A DNA stretch of 64,000 bases from Aeromonas finlandensis (GTDB lineage: Bacteria > Pseudomonadota > Gammaproteobacteria > Enterobacterales > Aeromonadaceae). Every line of letters starts with the position of its first letter. Within the stretch, counting starts at the first letter, position 1. Location of the stretch: assembly GCF_000764645.1 (NCBI RefSeq), contig NZ_JRGK01000061.1:19211-83210 (forward strand). Reading direction: 5' to 3'. The position numbers and the translations under genes were made by a program. Below the pieces are notes generated by a model. It saw only the letters and a list, made by a program, of their open reading frames with translations, was not told the DNA's origin and did no database searches. Of the stretch, positions 36,024 through 44,653 are shown one piece after another.

Positions 36024-36236
36024 ATGACCATGTGGACAGGCATCGTCCTGATCGTATTTATCAGCGTATTGTTCGGATACCTCGGCAAGCGGGCTCGCTA
36101 CCAGATGGGGGATGCCCGCATCACCGACCGCCTCGGCAAGCAGGATCTGGTCATCAGGGAGTTGCAGGAGCGGGTCGCCAATCTGGAGGCGATCGTCATC
36201 GAAGAGGAGAAGCGGCGCCCGTTTCGGGAGCTGTGA
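36024..36236 (+). CDS. Small membrane protein with a C-terminal coiled coil (PspB-like layout)
   Basis: 70 residues from the ATG at 36024 (AAGGAG upstream). One N-terminal helix (MWTGIVLIVFISVLFGYL) is followed by a heptad-rich segment (DLVIRELQERVANLEAIVIEEEKRR). The layout is like phage-shock protein PspB, but the sequence is not close and no psp genes adjoin it. Unknown function. A terminator follows. Confidence 0.75.
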   Translation: MTMWTGIVLIVFISVLFGYLGKRARYQMGDARITDRLGKQDLVIRELQERVANLEAIVIEEEKRRPFREL

Positions 36237-36251
36237 TTTTCGCCATCAGGC

Positions 36252-36292
36252 TTCAGATAACCAGGTTTCAGATAACCAAAGTTCAGATAAAG
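36252..36292 (+). repeat. Three tandem copies of a 15-bp unit
   Basis: TTCAGATAACCA begins at 36252 and 36267, and TTCAGATAAAG at 36282, an exact 15-base period. It lies between the small membrane gene and its terminator and looks like a recent slippage expansion. No coding role is seen. Confidence 0.8.
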
Positions 36293-36322
36293 AGAGAGGG
36301 CTGCATGATGCAGCCCTCTCTC
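36292..36322. terminator. Bidirectional terminator between the small membrane gene and yrfG
   Basis: Perfect 14-bp stem GAGAGAGGGCTGCA/TGCAGCCCTCTCTC with a three-base loop. It is followed by CGTTT on the plus strand and TTTATCT on the minus strand, so it can serve both convergent genes. Confidence 0.85.
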
Positions 36323-36334
36323 GTTTCAGCAGAC

Positions 36335-37015
36335 TCAGATTACCAGCGGCAGTAGTTCGGCGTAGTCGCGGATCGCCGGAAAAGCGGTGATGCTCTGCTC
36401 CGGCTTGCTACTGTCGGGATTCTGGATCGCCAGCTGATAGCCGATGCCATAGTCGGCGGCGGCCCGCAGGATCCGCTCGCTGTCATCCACAAACAGGGTG
36501 CGGGCCGGATCGAACGCCAGCCGCTGTGCCAGCGCCTGCCAGCAGAGCTGGCTCTCCTTCGACCAGCCCAGCTCGTGGGTGCTCACCATCAGATCCAGAT
36601 GGTCGGCAAGGCCAAGCTGCGCATCCTTCACCGACAGACTGGCGGGGTGGGCGTTGGTAAAGAGCACCAACTGCTTGCCCGCGGCGCGCAGCTCGGCCAG
36701 AAAAGGGATGGCGTGAGGGCGCCACTGGATCTTCGCCAGCAGCTCCTGCTTGAGGGCGCGAATGTCGAGTCCCAGCGTCTCGCTCCAGTAATCCACGCAG
36801 TACCAGTTGAGGGTGCCGTTGACCGCCTGATAGTGCACCTCGATCTGCGCCCTTGCCTCATCCAGCGGCAGCCCGAGCCGCTCGGCGTAACGCTCCGGCA
36901 CCAGCTGCTGCCAGAGGTGGTTGTCAAAATGGAGATCGATCAGGGTGCCATCCATATCGAGCAAGACGGTATCTATCTGGTGCCAGGGCAAGGCGGTGGA
37001 GCGGGAGTGTGGCAT
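36335..37015 (-). CDS. yrfG: GMP/IMP 5'-nucleotidase YrfG
   Basis: 226-residue HAD-superfamily hydrolase. LLDMDGTLIDL holds the nucleophilic aspartate, LFTNAHP is motif II, K in WSKESQL motif III, and FVDDSERIL motif IV. It matches E. coli YrfG, which dephosphorylates GMP and IMP. Divergent from nudE, as in other gammaproteobacteria, where yrfG, nudE and cysQ cluster. Confidence 0.9.
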   Translation of the reverse strand: MPHSRSTALPWHQIDTVLLDMDGTLIDLHFDNHLWQQLVPERYAERLGLPLDEARAQIEVHYQAVNGTLNWYCVDYWSETLGLDIRALKQELLAKIQWRPHAIPFLAELRAAGKQLVLFTNAHPASLSVKDAQLGLADHLDLMVSTHELGWSKESQLCWQALAQRLAFDPARTLFVDDSERILRAAADYGIGYQLAIQNPDSSKPEQSITAFPAIRDYAELLPLVI

Positions 37016-37162
37016 CGGGCCTCTTGATCTCGGGGTCGCGGAAGAAATGGAGCGGCAGTATAGCGGATTTTTCCTCCCCCTTTGCCATCCCTGGCCCGTG
37101 GTGTTCGGTGTGAGAGTCGTTTACTCTTGATGCACGATTTTTTAACGAGCAGCCAGCGTCCG

Positions 37163-37771
37163 ATGAGCGACCCCCACAAGAGCAAACCCGAGCACATCTC
37201 TGCCGACCAACTGGATCACCCCAAGCGCAAACCTGAGATCCTCAAGGCCGAAATAGTGGCCGAGAGCCGACTGTTCAAGGTGGAGTCCCTGCACCTCAAG
37301 TTTTCCAACGGTGAAGAGCGGGTCTACGAGCGGATGCGCGGCGGCAACCGGGGTGCAGTCATGGTGGTGCCGCTGTTCGATGCCCACACCCTGCTGCTGG
37401 TGCGCGAATACGCTGCGGGCACCCACTCCTACGAGCTGGGCTTCCCCAAGGGGCTGATCGACCCGGGCGAGAACGCCTTCGAGGCGGGCAACCGGGAGCT
37501 GATGGAGGAGGCTGGCTTTGGCGCCAACAGCCTGACCCTGCTCAAGCAGGTGTCGCTGGCGCCCGGTTACTTCTCCAGCCGGATGGATATTTTGCTGGCG
37601 CAGGATCTCTTCCCCGAGCAGCGGATCGGCGACGAGCCGGAGCCCCTCGAGGTGATCCCCTGGCCCCTCAACCGGATCGACGAATTGCTGGCACGACCCG
37701 ACTTCACCGAGTCGCGCTGCATCAGTGCCCTGCTCTTGGCCCAAAAGTGGCTGGCGGAGCAGGCAGAGTAG
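37163..37771 (+). CDS. nudE: ADP compounds hydrolase NudE (Nudix)
   Basis: 202 residues from the ATG at 37163 (MSDPHKSK...); ATGs at 37130 and 37082 in the same frame would add 11 or 27 residues, and none has a strong ribosome site. The Nudix box is GLIDPGENAFEAGNRELMEE. E. coli NudE cleaves ADP-ribose, Ap3A and NADH and starts near the same position. It is followed after 37 bases by cysQ, probably in one transcript; in E. coli these two act in related nucleotide clean-up. Confidence 0.9.
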   Translation: MSDPHKSKPEHISADQLDHPKRKPEILKAEIVAESRLFKVESLHLKFSNGEERVYERMRGGNRGAVMVVPLFDAHTLLLVREYAAGTHSYELGFPKGLIDPGENAFEAGNRELMEEAGFGANSLTLLKQVSLAPGYFSSRMDILLAQDLFPEQRIGDEPEPLEVIPWPLNRIDELLARPDFTESRCISALLLAQKWLAEQAE

Positions 37772-37808
37772 CCCGCAGACGGGCAGTTAACAGACAGAGG
37801 ATAACGAG

Positions 37809-38621
37809 ATGCAGGAGTTGTTGGCCTGGGTGCCGGGGGTCAAGGAGATTGCCCGCGAAGCCGGAAGGATCCTTCACGACATCTATCACGGCGGTCAGTT
37901 CGAGCGCCAGCTGAAGGAGGATGCGACCCCGGTCACCAGTGCCGATCTTGCTGCTGATGCCTACCTCAAGCAGGCGCTGTCGGCGCTCACCCCCCATGTG
38001 CCGGTGCTGACCGAAGAGGCGGCCGATGTGCCCTTCAGTCAGCGTGCCAACTGGCGGCAGTACTGGTTGGTGGATCCCCTCGACGGCACCGGCGAATTTA
38101 TCGCTGGCAGCGGCGATTTCGCCACCCTGATCGCCCTGGTACGGGACAACGTACCGGTGCTCGGGGTCATCTACGCCCCCGAATCTGACGTGCTCTACTG
38201 GGCGGTGCGCGGCTACGGCGCCTTCAAGGAGGTGAATGGCGAGACCCTACCCATCAGCGCCATGCATCACGAGCATGACCAGCCCGACTCGCTGGTAGTG
38301 GCCATCAGCCGCCGCCAGAAGCTGGAGAACCTCACCCGCCGCCTCAACCCGGCCATCAACTACGAGCTGATCCCGCTCGGCTCCAGCTCCCTCAAATCCT
38401 GTCTGGTGGCGGAAGGGGCGGCCGATTGCTACGTGCGGCTCGGCCCTACCGGCGAGTGGGACACCGCCGCCGCCCAGTGCATCGTCGAGGCGGCAGGTGG
38501 CCGCATCCTCAGCCTGGCGTTGCAGCCGCTCAGTTACAACGAAACCGAGTCGCTGGAGAACCCGGACTTTATCGTGATGGGGGATCCGGATCTCGCCTGG
38601 GGCAGCATTCTGGCCCACTAG
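37809..38621 (+). CDS. cysQ: 3'(2'),5'-bisphosphate nucleotidase CysQ
   Basis: 270 residues of the inositol-monophosphatase fold: LTEEAADVPF gives the first metal glutamates, WLVDPLDGTGEF the DPLDGT metal site, and GEWDTAAAQCIVEAAGG the C-terminal aspartate. CysQ removes the 3'-phosphate of PAP made during sulfate assimilation and needs magnesium. The start follows AGAGGATAACGAG. It fits the sulfur-related content of the window. A terminator follows. Confidence 0.93.
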   Translation: MQELLAWVPGVKEIAREAGRILHDIYHGGQFERQLKEDATPVTSADLAADAYLKQALSALTPHVPVLTEEAADVPFSQRANWRQYWLVDPLDGTGEFIAGSGDFATLIALVRDNVPVLGVIYAPESDVLYWAVRGYGAFKEVNGETLPISAMHHEHDQPDSLVVAISRRQKLENLTRRLNPAINYELIPLGSSSLKSCLVAEGAADCYVRLGPTGEWDTAAAQCIVEAAGGRILSLALQPLSYNETESLENPDFIVMGDPDLAWGSILAH

Positions 38622-38650
38622 GCGGCTCGAGACGTCACCACGCCAAGCAA

Positions 38651-38679
38651 TCAGGCGGCCCAATGGCCGCCTGATTTTT
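38651..38679 (+). terminator. Terminator of nudE-cysQ
   Basis: Perfect 10-bp stem TCAGGCGGCC/GGCCGCCTGA, CAAT loop, then five T. Confidence 0.93.
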
Positions 38680-39058
38680 CAGGATAGTTGCCCGGGGTGA
38701 TGGCCGGAGTGATCCGCTGCCCAAGGCCTACCTGAACAGCGTGATTCGCTGGCAAAGCAGCGAAATGACAGTGAAACATCACAATCGGTCGGTGAGAAAC
38801 GGTGCGGTTTTTCATGTAATCCTGAAAATGCACCATTAGCCAAAATAAAAAAATGAGTCGAGATCAAATTTTAGTTTTATGTTTCACAAAATCAATCAAT
38901 GTCAGTTTTGTTGCATTATGTGATCCAGATTCCATTCCCAATATCACTGGCTAAAGCCAGCAATGGCAGTGATATGTTTCAGCCCCGCTTTTTGAGAATT
39001 AAATCCCGATAAACCACAATAAACTCAGATTAAAACACTAACAAAAAGTGAATTAGTA
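38680..39058. other. Intergenic region before the serine transporter gene
   Basis: 379 bases, becoming strongly AT-rich after 38830, with no credible gene. It must carry the promoter of the transporter gene. TGTGATCCAG near 38919 is only a CRP half-site, and I saw no full operator. Confidence 0.5.
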
Positions 39059-40330
39059 ATGAGTCTATCTGTAGAGGCTACCAAGGAGCTATCCGGTTCC
39101 CACTCCGCCACGGCCAGCACCACCCGCTGGCGTCGCCACGATACCCACTGGACCATCAGCCTGTTTGGCACCGCCGTTGGCGCGGGCATCCTGTTCCTGC
39201 CCATCAATCTGGGTCTGGGCGGGATCTGGCCCCTCGTTATCGTCGCGGTACTGGCAGGCCCCATGACCTTCCTCGCTCACCGCGGGCTGGCGCGCTTCGT
39301 GCTCTCCTCTTCCCGCCCCCACGCCGACTTCACCGAAGTGGCGGAGGAGCATTTCGGCAAGATGGCCGGTCGCCTCATCTCGGCGCTCTACTTCCTCTCC
39401 ATCTTCCCGATCCTGCTCATCTACGGGGTCGGGCTGACCAACACGGTGGAGAGTTTCATGGTCAACCAGCTCGGCATGGCGACCCCTGATCGGGTGATGC
39501 TCTCCGGCGTGCTGGTATTCGCCATGATCGCCGTGATGCTGGCGGGTGAAAAAGCGATGCTGCGCGCCTTCGCCTTTATGGTCTATCCGCTGGCGGCCAT
39601 TCTGGCGGCGCTCTCCTGCTACCTCATTCCCCAGTGGCAGTGGCCGGAAGTGACCGCGTTTGAGGGCGGGAGCTTTCTTAACACCGTCTGGCTGGCGCTG
39701 CCGGTCACCGTGTTCGCCTTCAGCCACGCCGCCGCCATCTCCGGCTTTGCCAACGTGCAGCGACGTGAATATGGCGAGCAGGCGGAAGCCAAGAGCGGCC
39801 TGATCCTGCGCAACACCACCGTGATGCTGGTGGGCTTCGTGCTGTTCTTCGTCTTCTCCTGCGTGTTGAGCCTATCCCCAGCCCAGCTGGCCGAAGCCAA
39901 GGCCCAGAACGTCTCTGTGCTCTCCTATCTCGCCAACATCACCGATAACCCGGTGATCGTGACTCTGGGGCCGCTGATCGCCTTTATCGCCATCAGCTCC
40001 TCCTTCCTCGGTCACTTCCTCGGTGCCCGCGAAAGCCTGAAGAGCCTGATCGCCAAGCCCACCGGCCTGCCGCTGGCCAAGGCGGACAAGCTGGGCATCG
40101 CCCTGATGTTCTTCGCCATCTGGGGTGCCGCCGTCATCAACCCGGGCATTCTGGGACTGATGGAGACCCTCTCCGGCCCGGTCATCGCCATGATCCTGTT
40201 CATCATGCCGGTGATTGCCATCTACAAGGTGGAAGCACTGGCCCGTTTCCGTCACGGTTGGACCAACGGCTTTATCCTGCTGACCGGTTCGCTGGCGGTA
40301 TCGGCGCTTATCTTCAGCCTGTTGAAGTAA
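39059..40330 (+). CDS. sdaC: HAAAP-family serine transporter, SdaC-like
   Basis: 423 residues, about 11 membrane helices. LFGTAVGAGILFLPINLG is the family's first-helix signature, and RGLARFVLSSS, TEVAEEHFG and SCVLSLSPAQLAEAKAQNVSVLSYLAN follow E. coli SdaC closely; TdcC is the other possibility. It is a proton-coupled L-serine importer in the inner membrane. No serine deaminase gene lies next to it here. Ends in a hairpin shared with metJ. Confidence 0.87.
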   Translation: MSLSVEATKELSGSHSATASTTRWRRHDTHWTISLFGTAVGAGILFLPINLGLGGIWPLVIVAVLAGPMTFLAHRGLARFVLSSSRPHADFTEVAEEHFGKMAGRLISALYFLSIFPILLIYGVGLTNTVESFMVNQLGMATPDRVMLSGVLVFAMIAVMLAGEKAMLRAFAFMVYPLAAILAALSCYLIPQWQWPEVTAFEGGSFLNTVWLALPVTVFAFSHAAAISGFANVQRREYGEQAEAKSGLILRNTTVMLVGFVLFFVFSCVLSLSPAQLAEAKAQNVSVLSYLANITDNPVIVTLGPLIAFIAISSSFLGHFLGARESLKSLIAKPTGLPLAKADKLGIALMFFAIWGAAVINPGILGLMETLSGPVIAMILFIMPVIAIYKVEALARFRHGWTNGFILLTGSLAVSALIFSLLK

Positions 40331-40362
40331 CAGCAGCCCTGTAAACGGGGCGGCAGAAACGA

Positions 40363-40390
40363 CAAGAGGCGACCCATGGGTCGCCTCTTG
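40363..40390. terminator. Bidirectional terminator between sdaC and metJ
   Basis: Perfect 13-bp stem CAAGAGGCGACCC/GGGTCGCCTCTTG with a two-base loop between convergent genes. U tracts are short on both sides (TTGTGC; TCGTTTC on the minus strand). Confidence 0.75.
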
Positions 40391-40404
40391 TGCATGGCAA
40401 ATCG

Positions 40405-40728
40405 TCACTCTTTGTCGAAATCTTCGATCTCTTTGCCCAGCGCTTCCATGATGGTGCGCGCTTCGGCAGGGACGCTGTCCGGATGATCCTTGCGCAAGTC
40501 TTCGTCACAAGGGAGTGGCTGACCGGTGAAAGCATGCAGGAAGGCTTCACAGAGCAGCTCGCTGTTGGTCGCATGACGCAGGTTGTTCACCTGACGGCGA
40601 GTGCGCTCATCGGTCAACACTTTCAACACCTTGAGCGGGATCGAGACGGTAATCTTCTTGACCTGTTCGCTCTTCTTACCGTGTTCCGCGTAGGGGCTGA
40701 CGTAGTCGCCGTTCCACTTTGTTCCCAT
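40405..40728 (-). CDS. metJ: Methionine repressor MetJ
   Basis: 107 residues, near-identical to E. coli MetJ through [20 protein letters not shown] (the DNA-binding beta ribbon) and [20 protein letters not shown]. The ribbon-helix-helix dimer binds met boxes when loaded with S-adenosylmethionine. The C-terminal quarter diverges, as is usual. Divergent from metB, with met boxes between, so it represses metBL and itself. Confidence 0.97.
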   Translation of the reverse strand: MGTKWNGDYVSPYAEHGKKSEQVKKITVSIPLKVLKVLTDERTRRQVNNLRHATNSELLCEAFLHAFTGQPLPCDEDLRKDHPDSVPAEARTIMEALGKEIEDFDKE

Positions 40729-40801
40729 GACTCACCTGTTCTCATTTAGCCGTGAGCGCGGATTTTAACCCTTAAGGAAATTAATGGCAATCCAACAGCA
40801 A

Positions 40802-40833
40802 AGCCATTTAGACGTCTAGAAGTGTTGACGGCT
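40802..40833. promoter_or_regulatory. MetJ operator, four tandem met boxes
   Basis: Adjacent 8-bp units AGCCATTT, AGACGTCT (perfect consensus, 40810-40817), AGAAGTGT and TGACGGCT. MetJ dimers bind such arrays side by side. The array overlaps the -35 of the metB promoter and lies about 75 bases before metJ. Confidence 0.92.
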
Positions 40834-40853
40834 TTTTTGTGCTGGCGTAAGGT
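40825..40853 (+). promoter_or_regulatory. metBL promoter
   Basis: -35 TTGACG at 40825-40830, 17-base spacer, -10 TAAGGT at 40848-40853. The -35 lies inside the met-box array, so bound MetJ would block RNA polymerase. Confidence 0.65.
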
Positions 40854-40938
40854 GGTTCACCATAGGCCAGCAATGGCAGGATCGCCGTGGCGCAGGCAAA
40901 GCAACCATCGCCCAGAGACAGTTCAAGGAGAGAGTGAC

Positions 40939-42111
40939 ATGACCCACAAGGCCACCCTGGCAGTTCGCACCGGGATTGAGACAGACCAGCAGCACGGTGC
41001 CGTGGTGCCCCCCATTTACCTCTCCAGCAACTACACCTTTGCCGACTTTGGCGAGCCCCGTCAATACGATTATGCCCGCTCCGGCAATCCGACCCGCACC
41101 AATCTGGCGGACGCGCTGGCGGCGCTGGAAGGGGGCGCAGGCGCCGTGGTCACCGGCACCGGCATGGGCGCCGTCCATCTGGTCACCACCGCCCTGCTCA
41201 AGGCGGGAGATCTGCTGATCGCCCCCCACGACTGCTACGGCGGCACCTGGCGTCTGTTTGAATATCTGGCGGCTAAAGGCCACTACCGGGTGCAGTTTGT
41301 CGATCAGGGTGACGAGGCCGCAATGGCCGCCGCACTGGCGCAAAAGCCTGCACTGGTGTGGGTTGAGACCCCCTCCAACCCGCTGCTGCGGGTGGTGGAT
41401 ATCAGCGCCATCGCCAGCGCCGCCCACGAGGTGGGTGCACAGGTGGTGGTGGACAACACCTTCCTCTCTCCTTTGCTGCAACAACCGCTGGCCCTCGGTG
41501 CCGATGTGGTGGTGCACTCCACCACCAAGTACATCAACGGCCACTCCGACGTGGTGGGCGGGGTGGCGATTGCCAAAGAGGCCGCACTGGCCGAATCCCT
41601 GGTGTGGTGGGCCAACTGTCTGGGGCTCACCTCCGGGGCGTTCGACTCCTACCTCACCCTGCGCGGCCTGCGCACTCTGGCCCCCAGATTGCGCACCCAT
41701 CAGGAGAACACCGATCGCATCCTCGCCTTCCTGCAACATGAGCCGCTGGTGAAACGCATCTATCACCCCAGCCTGCCGAGCCATCCGGGCCATGATATTG
41801 CGCGCCGTCAACAGTCCGGCTTCGGCGCCATGCTAAGTTTTGAACTCGATTGCAGCGAGGCGGGCATTCGCGCCTTCCTCGCGGCCCTCACCCTCTTCTC
41901 GGTGGCCGAGTCCCTCGGCGGGGTGGAGAGTCTGGTGGCCCATCCAGCCAGCATGACCCACAGGGCCATGACCCCGGCGGCGCAGCAGGCAGCAGGCATC
42001 AGCAGCCAGCTACTGCGGTTGTCGGTCGGTATTGAACACGGTGAAGACCTGGTGGCCGATCTGGCTCAGGCTTTTGAACAGGCGCAGCAGGCAGAACAGG
42101 TAGCGAAGTAA
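40939..42111 (+). CDS. metB: Cystathionine gamma-synthase
   Basis: 390 residues from the ATG at 40939, with AAGGAGAG upstream; the frame is open for 39 more codons that cross the operator and are not coding. The PLP lysine is Lys197 in STTKYINGHSDVVGG. It condenses an activated homoserine (O-succinyl- in enterics) with cysteine to cystathionine, the first sulfur step of methionine synthesis. Coupled to metL by a one-base overlap (TAATG). Confidence 0.94.
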   Translation: MTHKATLAVRTGIETDQQHGAVVPPIYLSSNYTFADFGEPRQYDYARSGNPTRTNLADALAALEGGAGAVVTGTGMGAVHLVTTALLKAGDLLIAPHDCYGGTWRLFEYLAAKGHYRVQFVDQGDEAAMAAALAQKPALVWVETPSNPLLRVVDISAIASAAHEVGAQVVVDNTFLSPLLQQPLALGADVVVHSTTKYINGHSDVVGGVAIAKEAALAESLVWWANCLGLTSGAFDSYLTLRGLRTLAPRLRTHQENTDRILAFLQHEPLVKRIYHPSLPSHPGHDIARRQQSGFGAMLSFELDCSEAGIRAFLAALTLFSVAESLGGVESLVAHPASMTHRAMTPAAQQAAGISSQLLRLSVGIEHGEDLVADLAQAFEQAQQAEQVAK

Positions 42112-44567
42112 TGGAACAGCAGCAACAAGGAGAGATCGCGGTGGCAGCAGAAGCAGGATTGAAGCGACGTCACGTCCACAAGTTTGGTGGCAGCAGTCTG
42201 GCGGATCCGGTCTGTTATCGCCGGGTCGCCAGTATCGTTGAACAGCAGGTGGGCGGGGATGAACTGATCGTGGTCTCCGCCGCTGGCAAGACCACCAACC
42301 GGCTGATCCAGCTGGTGGAGCTGGCCGAAGCGGGGGACGAAGCCGCCGGTGAAGCCATCTCCGCCCTGCAGGCCTATCAGCAGAGCTTGATCGACGGCCT
42401 GCTGGAGGGTGAACTGCAGCTCGATCTGAGCAAACAGCTGGCCGACGACATGCAGCTGATCGCCAAGACCCTGGAGGGGCAATTTGACCGCTTCGCCCGC
42501 AACGGTCTGCTCGCCTTTGGCGAGGTGTGGTCGGCGCGCCTGCTGGCAGCCCTGCTTACCAGCCGCGGCGACAAGGCCATCTGGCTCGATGCCCGCAGCT
42601 TCCTGCGCGCGGAGGATGGCGCCCTGGTCAAGGTGGATACCGCCCTCTCCAGCGAACTGCTCAAGGCGCGACTGGCCGAGCATGCCGGTCGCATCGTGGT
42701 AACCGGCTTTATCGCCGCCGACATGGAGGGGCGCTCCCTGCTGCTCGGTCGCAATGGATCCGACTACAGCGCCAGCCTGTTGGCACTGCTGGCGGACGGC
42801 GAATCGACCACTATCTGGAGCGATGTGGCCGGGGTCTACAGCGCCGACCCGCGCCGGGTGAAGGAGGCACGTCTGCTGGAGCGCCTGAGCCTCGCCGAAG
42901 CGAACGAGCTTGCCCGCCTCGGCTCCTCGGTACTGCACTCGCGCACCCTGCAACCGGTGGCCGACAGCCGCCAGCGCCTCACCCTGCGCTGCAGCTACAA
43001 CCCGGACGAGGGCTGCACCCATATTCTGCGCCGTGCGCCGCGCTCCGGCGGCGCCCGCATCGTCTCCTCGGTGGATCAGATTGCCCTCATCGAGCTGAAG
43101 GTGTTGCCGCAGACCAACTATGAACAGACGGTGGCCACCATCGAGGCCCATCTGGCCCGTCACCGTCTCAACCCGCTCACCCTGCAGCGCCAGCCGGATC
43201 GCCGGATCCTGCGCCTCGCCTACACCCTCGAAGTGGCGCAGGGGGCTTTTGAATTGCTGCGGGACTTCCAGCTGCAAGGGAGCTTCACTGGCCTCATCCA
43301 GAAAGAGGGGTACAGTCTGGTGGCGCTGGTGGGGGCCGGGGTGACCGACAATGCCGAGCAGTGTCATCGCTTCTATCAGCTGCTGGCAGATCAGCCGCTG
43401 GAGTTCGTACAGGTGGCGAGAGATGGCTTGAGTCTGGTGGCGGTGCTGCGTCAGGTGGTGCTGGAGCCGCTGCTGATCGCCCTGCACAGCGCCCTGTTCA
43501 GCCGCCCGACCCGGGTCGGACTGGTGGTGTTCGGCAAGGGCAATATCGGCGGCCACTGGCTGAGCCTCTACGCCCGTGAAAAGGCCCGCCTCGAACATGA
43601 ACTCAATCTGGCGCTCACCCTCTACGGGGTGTTCGGATCGGAAGGGGGGCTGCTGGATGAAGAGGGGCTCAACCCCCTCAAGGTGCAGGACAACTTCAAT
43701 CCCAAAGCGCTGATCTGGCCAGAGTTGCTCTCCCAGCTTGAGCAGCACGGCTTCGATGCGCTGATTGCGCTGGACATGACCGCCAGCGAAACGGTGAGCC
43801 GCTACTATCCGGATTTTGCCCAGCTCGGCATCCACATCATCGCCGCCAACAAGTTTGCCGGTGCCGCCGACAGCGAGTTCTACCAGCGCATCAAGCAGAC
43901 CTGCCGCGACCATCAGGTGCAGTGGCGCTACAACGCCACCGTGGGCGCCGGGCTGCCGATCCAGTCCAGCATCCAGATGCTGCGCCAGAGCGGTGACCGC
44001 ATTCAGGGGGTCTCCGGCATCTTCTCCGGCACCCTCTCCTGGCTGTTCCAGCAGTATGACGGCACCCGCCCCTTCTCCGAGCTGGTGGACGAGGCGTGGC
44101 AGCACGGCCTGACCGAACCGGATCCCCGTGAGGACCTCTCCGGTCAGGATGTACGGCGCAAGCTGCTCATTCTGGCGCGGGAAGCGGGCTTCGAGCTCGA
44201 CTCCGCCGATATCGAGCTGGAGAATCTGGTGCCCGTCCCGCTGCGCAAGGTGACCGCCGATCAGTTCATGGACAGGCTCAAAGAGCTGGATGGCCCGATC
44301 CAGACCGCCTTCGAAGGGGCCAAGCGCCTCGGCAAGGTGCTGCGCTACGTGGCTCGCTTCGAGCATGACGGCAAGGCGCGGGTCGGACTGGAGGCGCTGG
44401 AGCCCCACCACCCGTTCGCCAACCTGTTGCCGTGCGACAACATCTTCGCCATCGAGAGCGACAGCTACCGCACCAATCCGCTGGTGATTCAGGGGCCGGG
44501 GGCGGGTCGGGAAGTGACCGCCGCAGCCATCCAGTACGATCTCTGGCAGATCTGCGCCAGCCTCTAA
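42111..44567 (+). CDS. metL: Bifunctional aspartate kinase II / homoserine dehydrogenase II
   Basis: 818 residues. The kinase domain starts VHKFGGSSLADP and continues to about 300; the middle holds degenerate ACT-like regulation (about 320-460); the C-terminal dehydrogenase has the NAD(P) loop LVVFGKGNIGGHW and NATVGAGLPIQSSIQMLRQSGDRIQGVSGIFSGT. It supplies homoserine for methionine and is repressed with metB by MetJ. The ATG at 42111 lies on the last base of the metB stop. Confidence 0.95.
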   Translation: MEQQQQGEIAVAAEAGLKRRHVHKFGGSSLADPVCYRRVASIVEQQVGGDELIVVSAAGKTTNRLIQLVELAEAGDEAAGEAISALQAYQQSLIDGLLEGELQLDLSKQLADDMQLIAKTLEGQFDRFARNGLLAFGEVWSARLLAALLTSRGDKAIWLDARSFLRAEDGALVKVDTALSSELLKARLAEHAGRIVVTGFIAADMEGRSLLLGRNGSDYSASLLALLADGESTTIWSDVAGVYSADPRRVKEARLLERLSLAEANELARLGSSVLHSRTLQPVADSRQRLTLRCSYNPDEGCTHILRRAPRSGGARIVSSVDQIALIELKVLPQTNYEQTVATIEAHLARHRLNPLTLQRQPDRRILRLAYTLEVAQGAFELLRDFQLQGSFTGLIQKEGYSLVALVGAGVTDNAEQCHRFYQLLADQPLEFVQVARDGLSLVAVLRQVVLEPLLIALHSALFSRPTRVGLVVFGKGNIGGHWLSLYAREKARLEHELNLALTLYGVFGSEGGLLDEEGLNPLKVQDNFNPKALIWPELLSQLEQHGFDALIALDMTASETVSRYYPDFAQLGIHIIAANKFAGAADSEFYQRIKQTCRDHQVQWRYNATVGAGLPIQSSIQMLRQSGDRIQGVSGIFSGTLSWLFQQYDGTRPFSELVDEAWQHGLTEPDPREDLSGQDVRRKLLILAREAGFELDSADIELENLVPVPLRKVTADQFMDRLKELDGPIQTAFEGAKRLGKVLRYVARFEHDGKARVGLEALEPHHPFANLLPCDNIFAIESDSYRTNPLVIQGPGAGREVTAAAIQYDLWQICASL

Positions 44568-44604
44568 GGCAGATAAGGGAGCACCTCACTCCCGCGCACA
44601 ATAA

Positions 44605-44635
44605 AAAAAGCCCGAGTCGATGACTCGGGCTTTTT
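44605..44635. terminator. Bidirectional terminator between metL and the phosphate transporter gene
   Basis: Symmetric AAAAAGCCCGAGTC-GAT-GACTCGGGCTTTTT gives U tracts on both strands, ending metBL and the convergent pit gene. Confidence 0.95.
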
Positions 44636-44653
44636 GTTGCTGAGGGAGCTCTC

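Noticed and set aside
42066..44411. A 781-codon open frame opposite metL
   Set aside because: Shadow of a real, highly conserved gene; no ribosome site and no recognisable domains.
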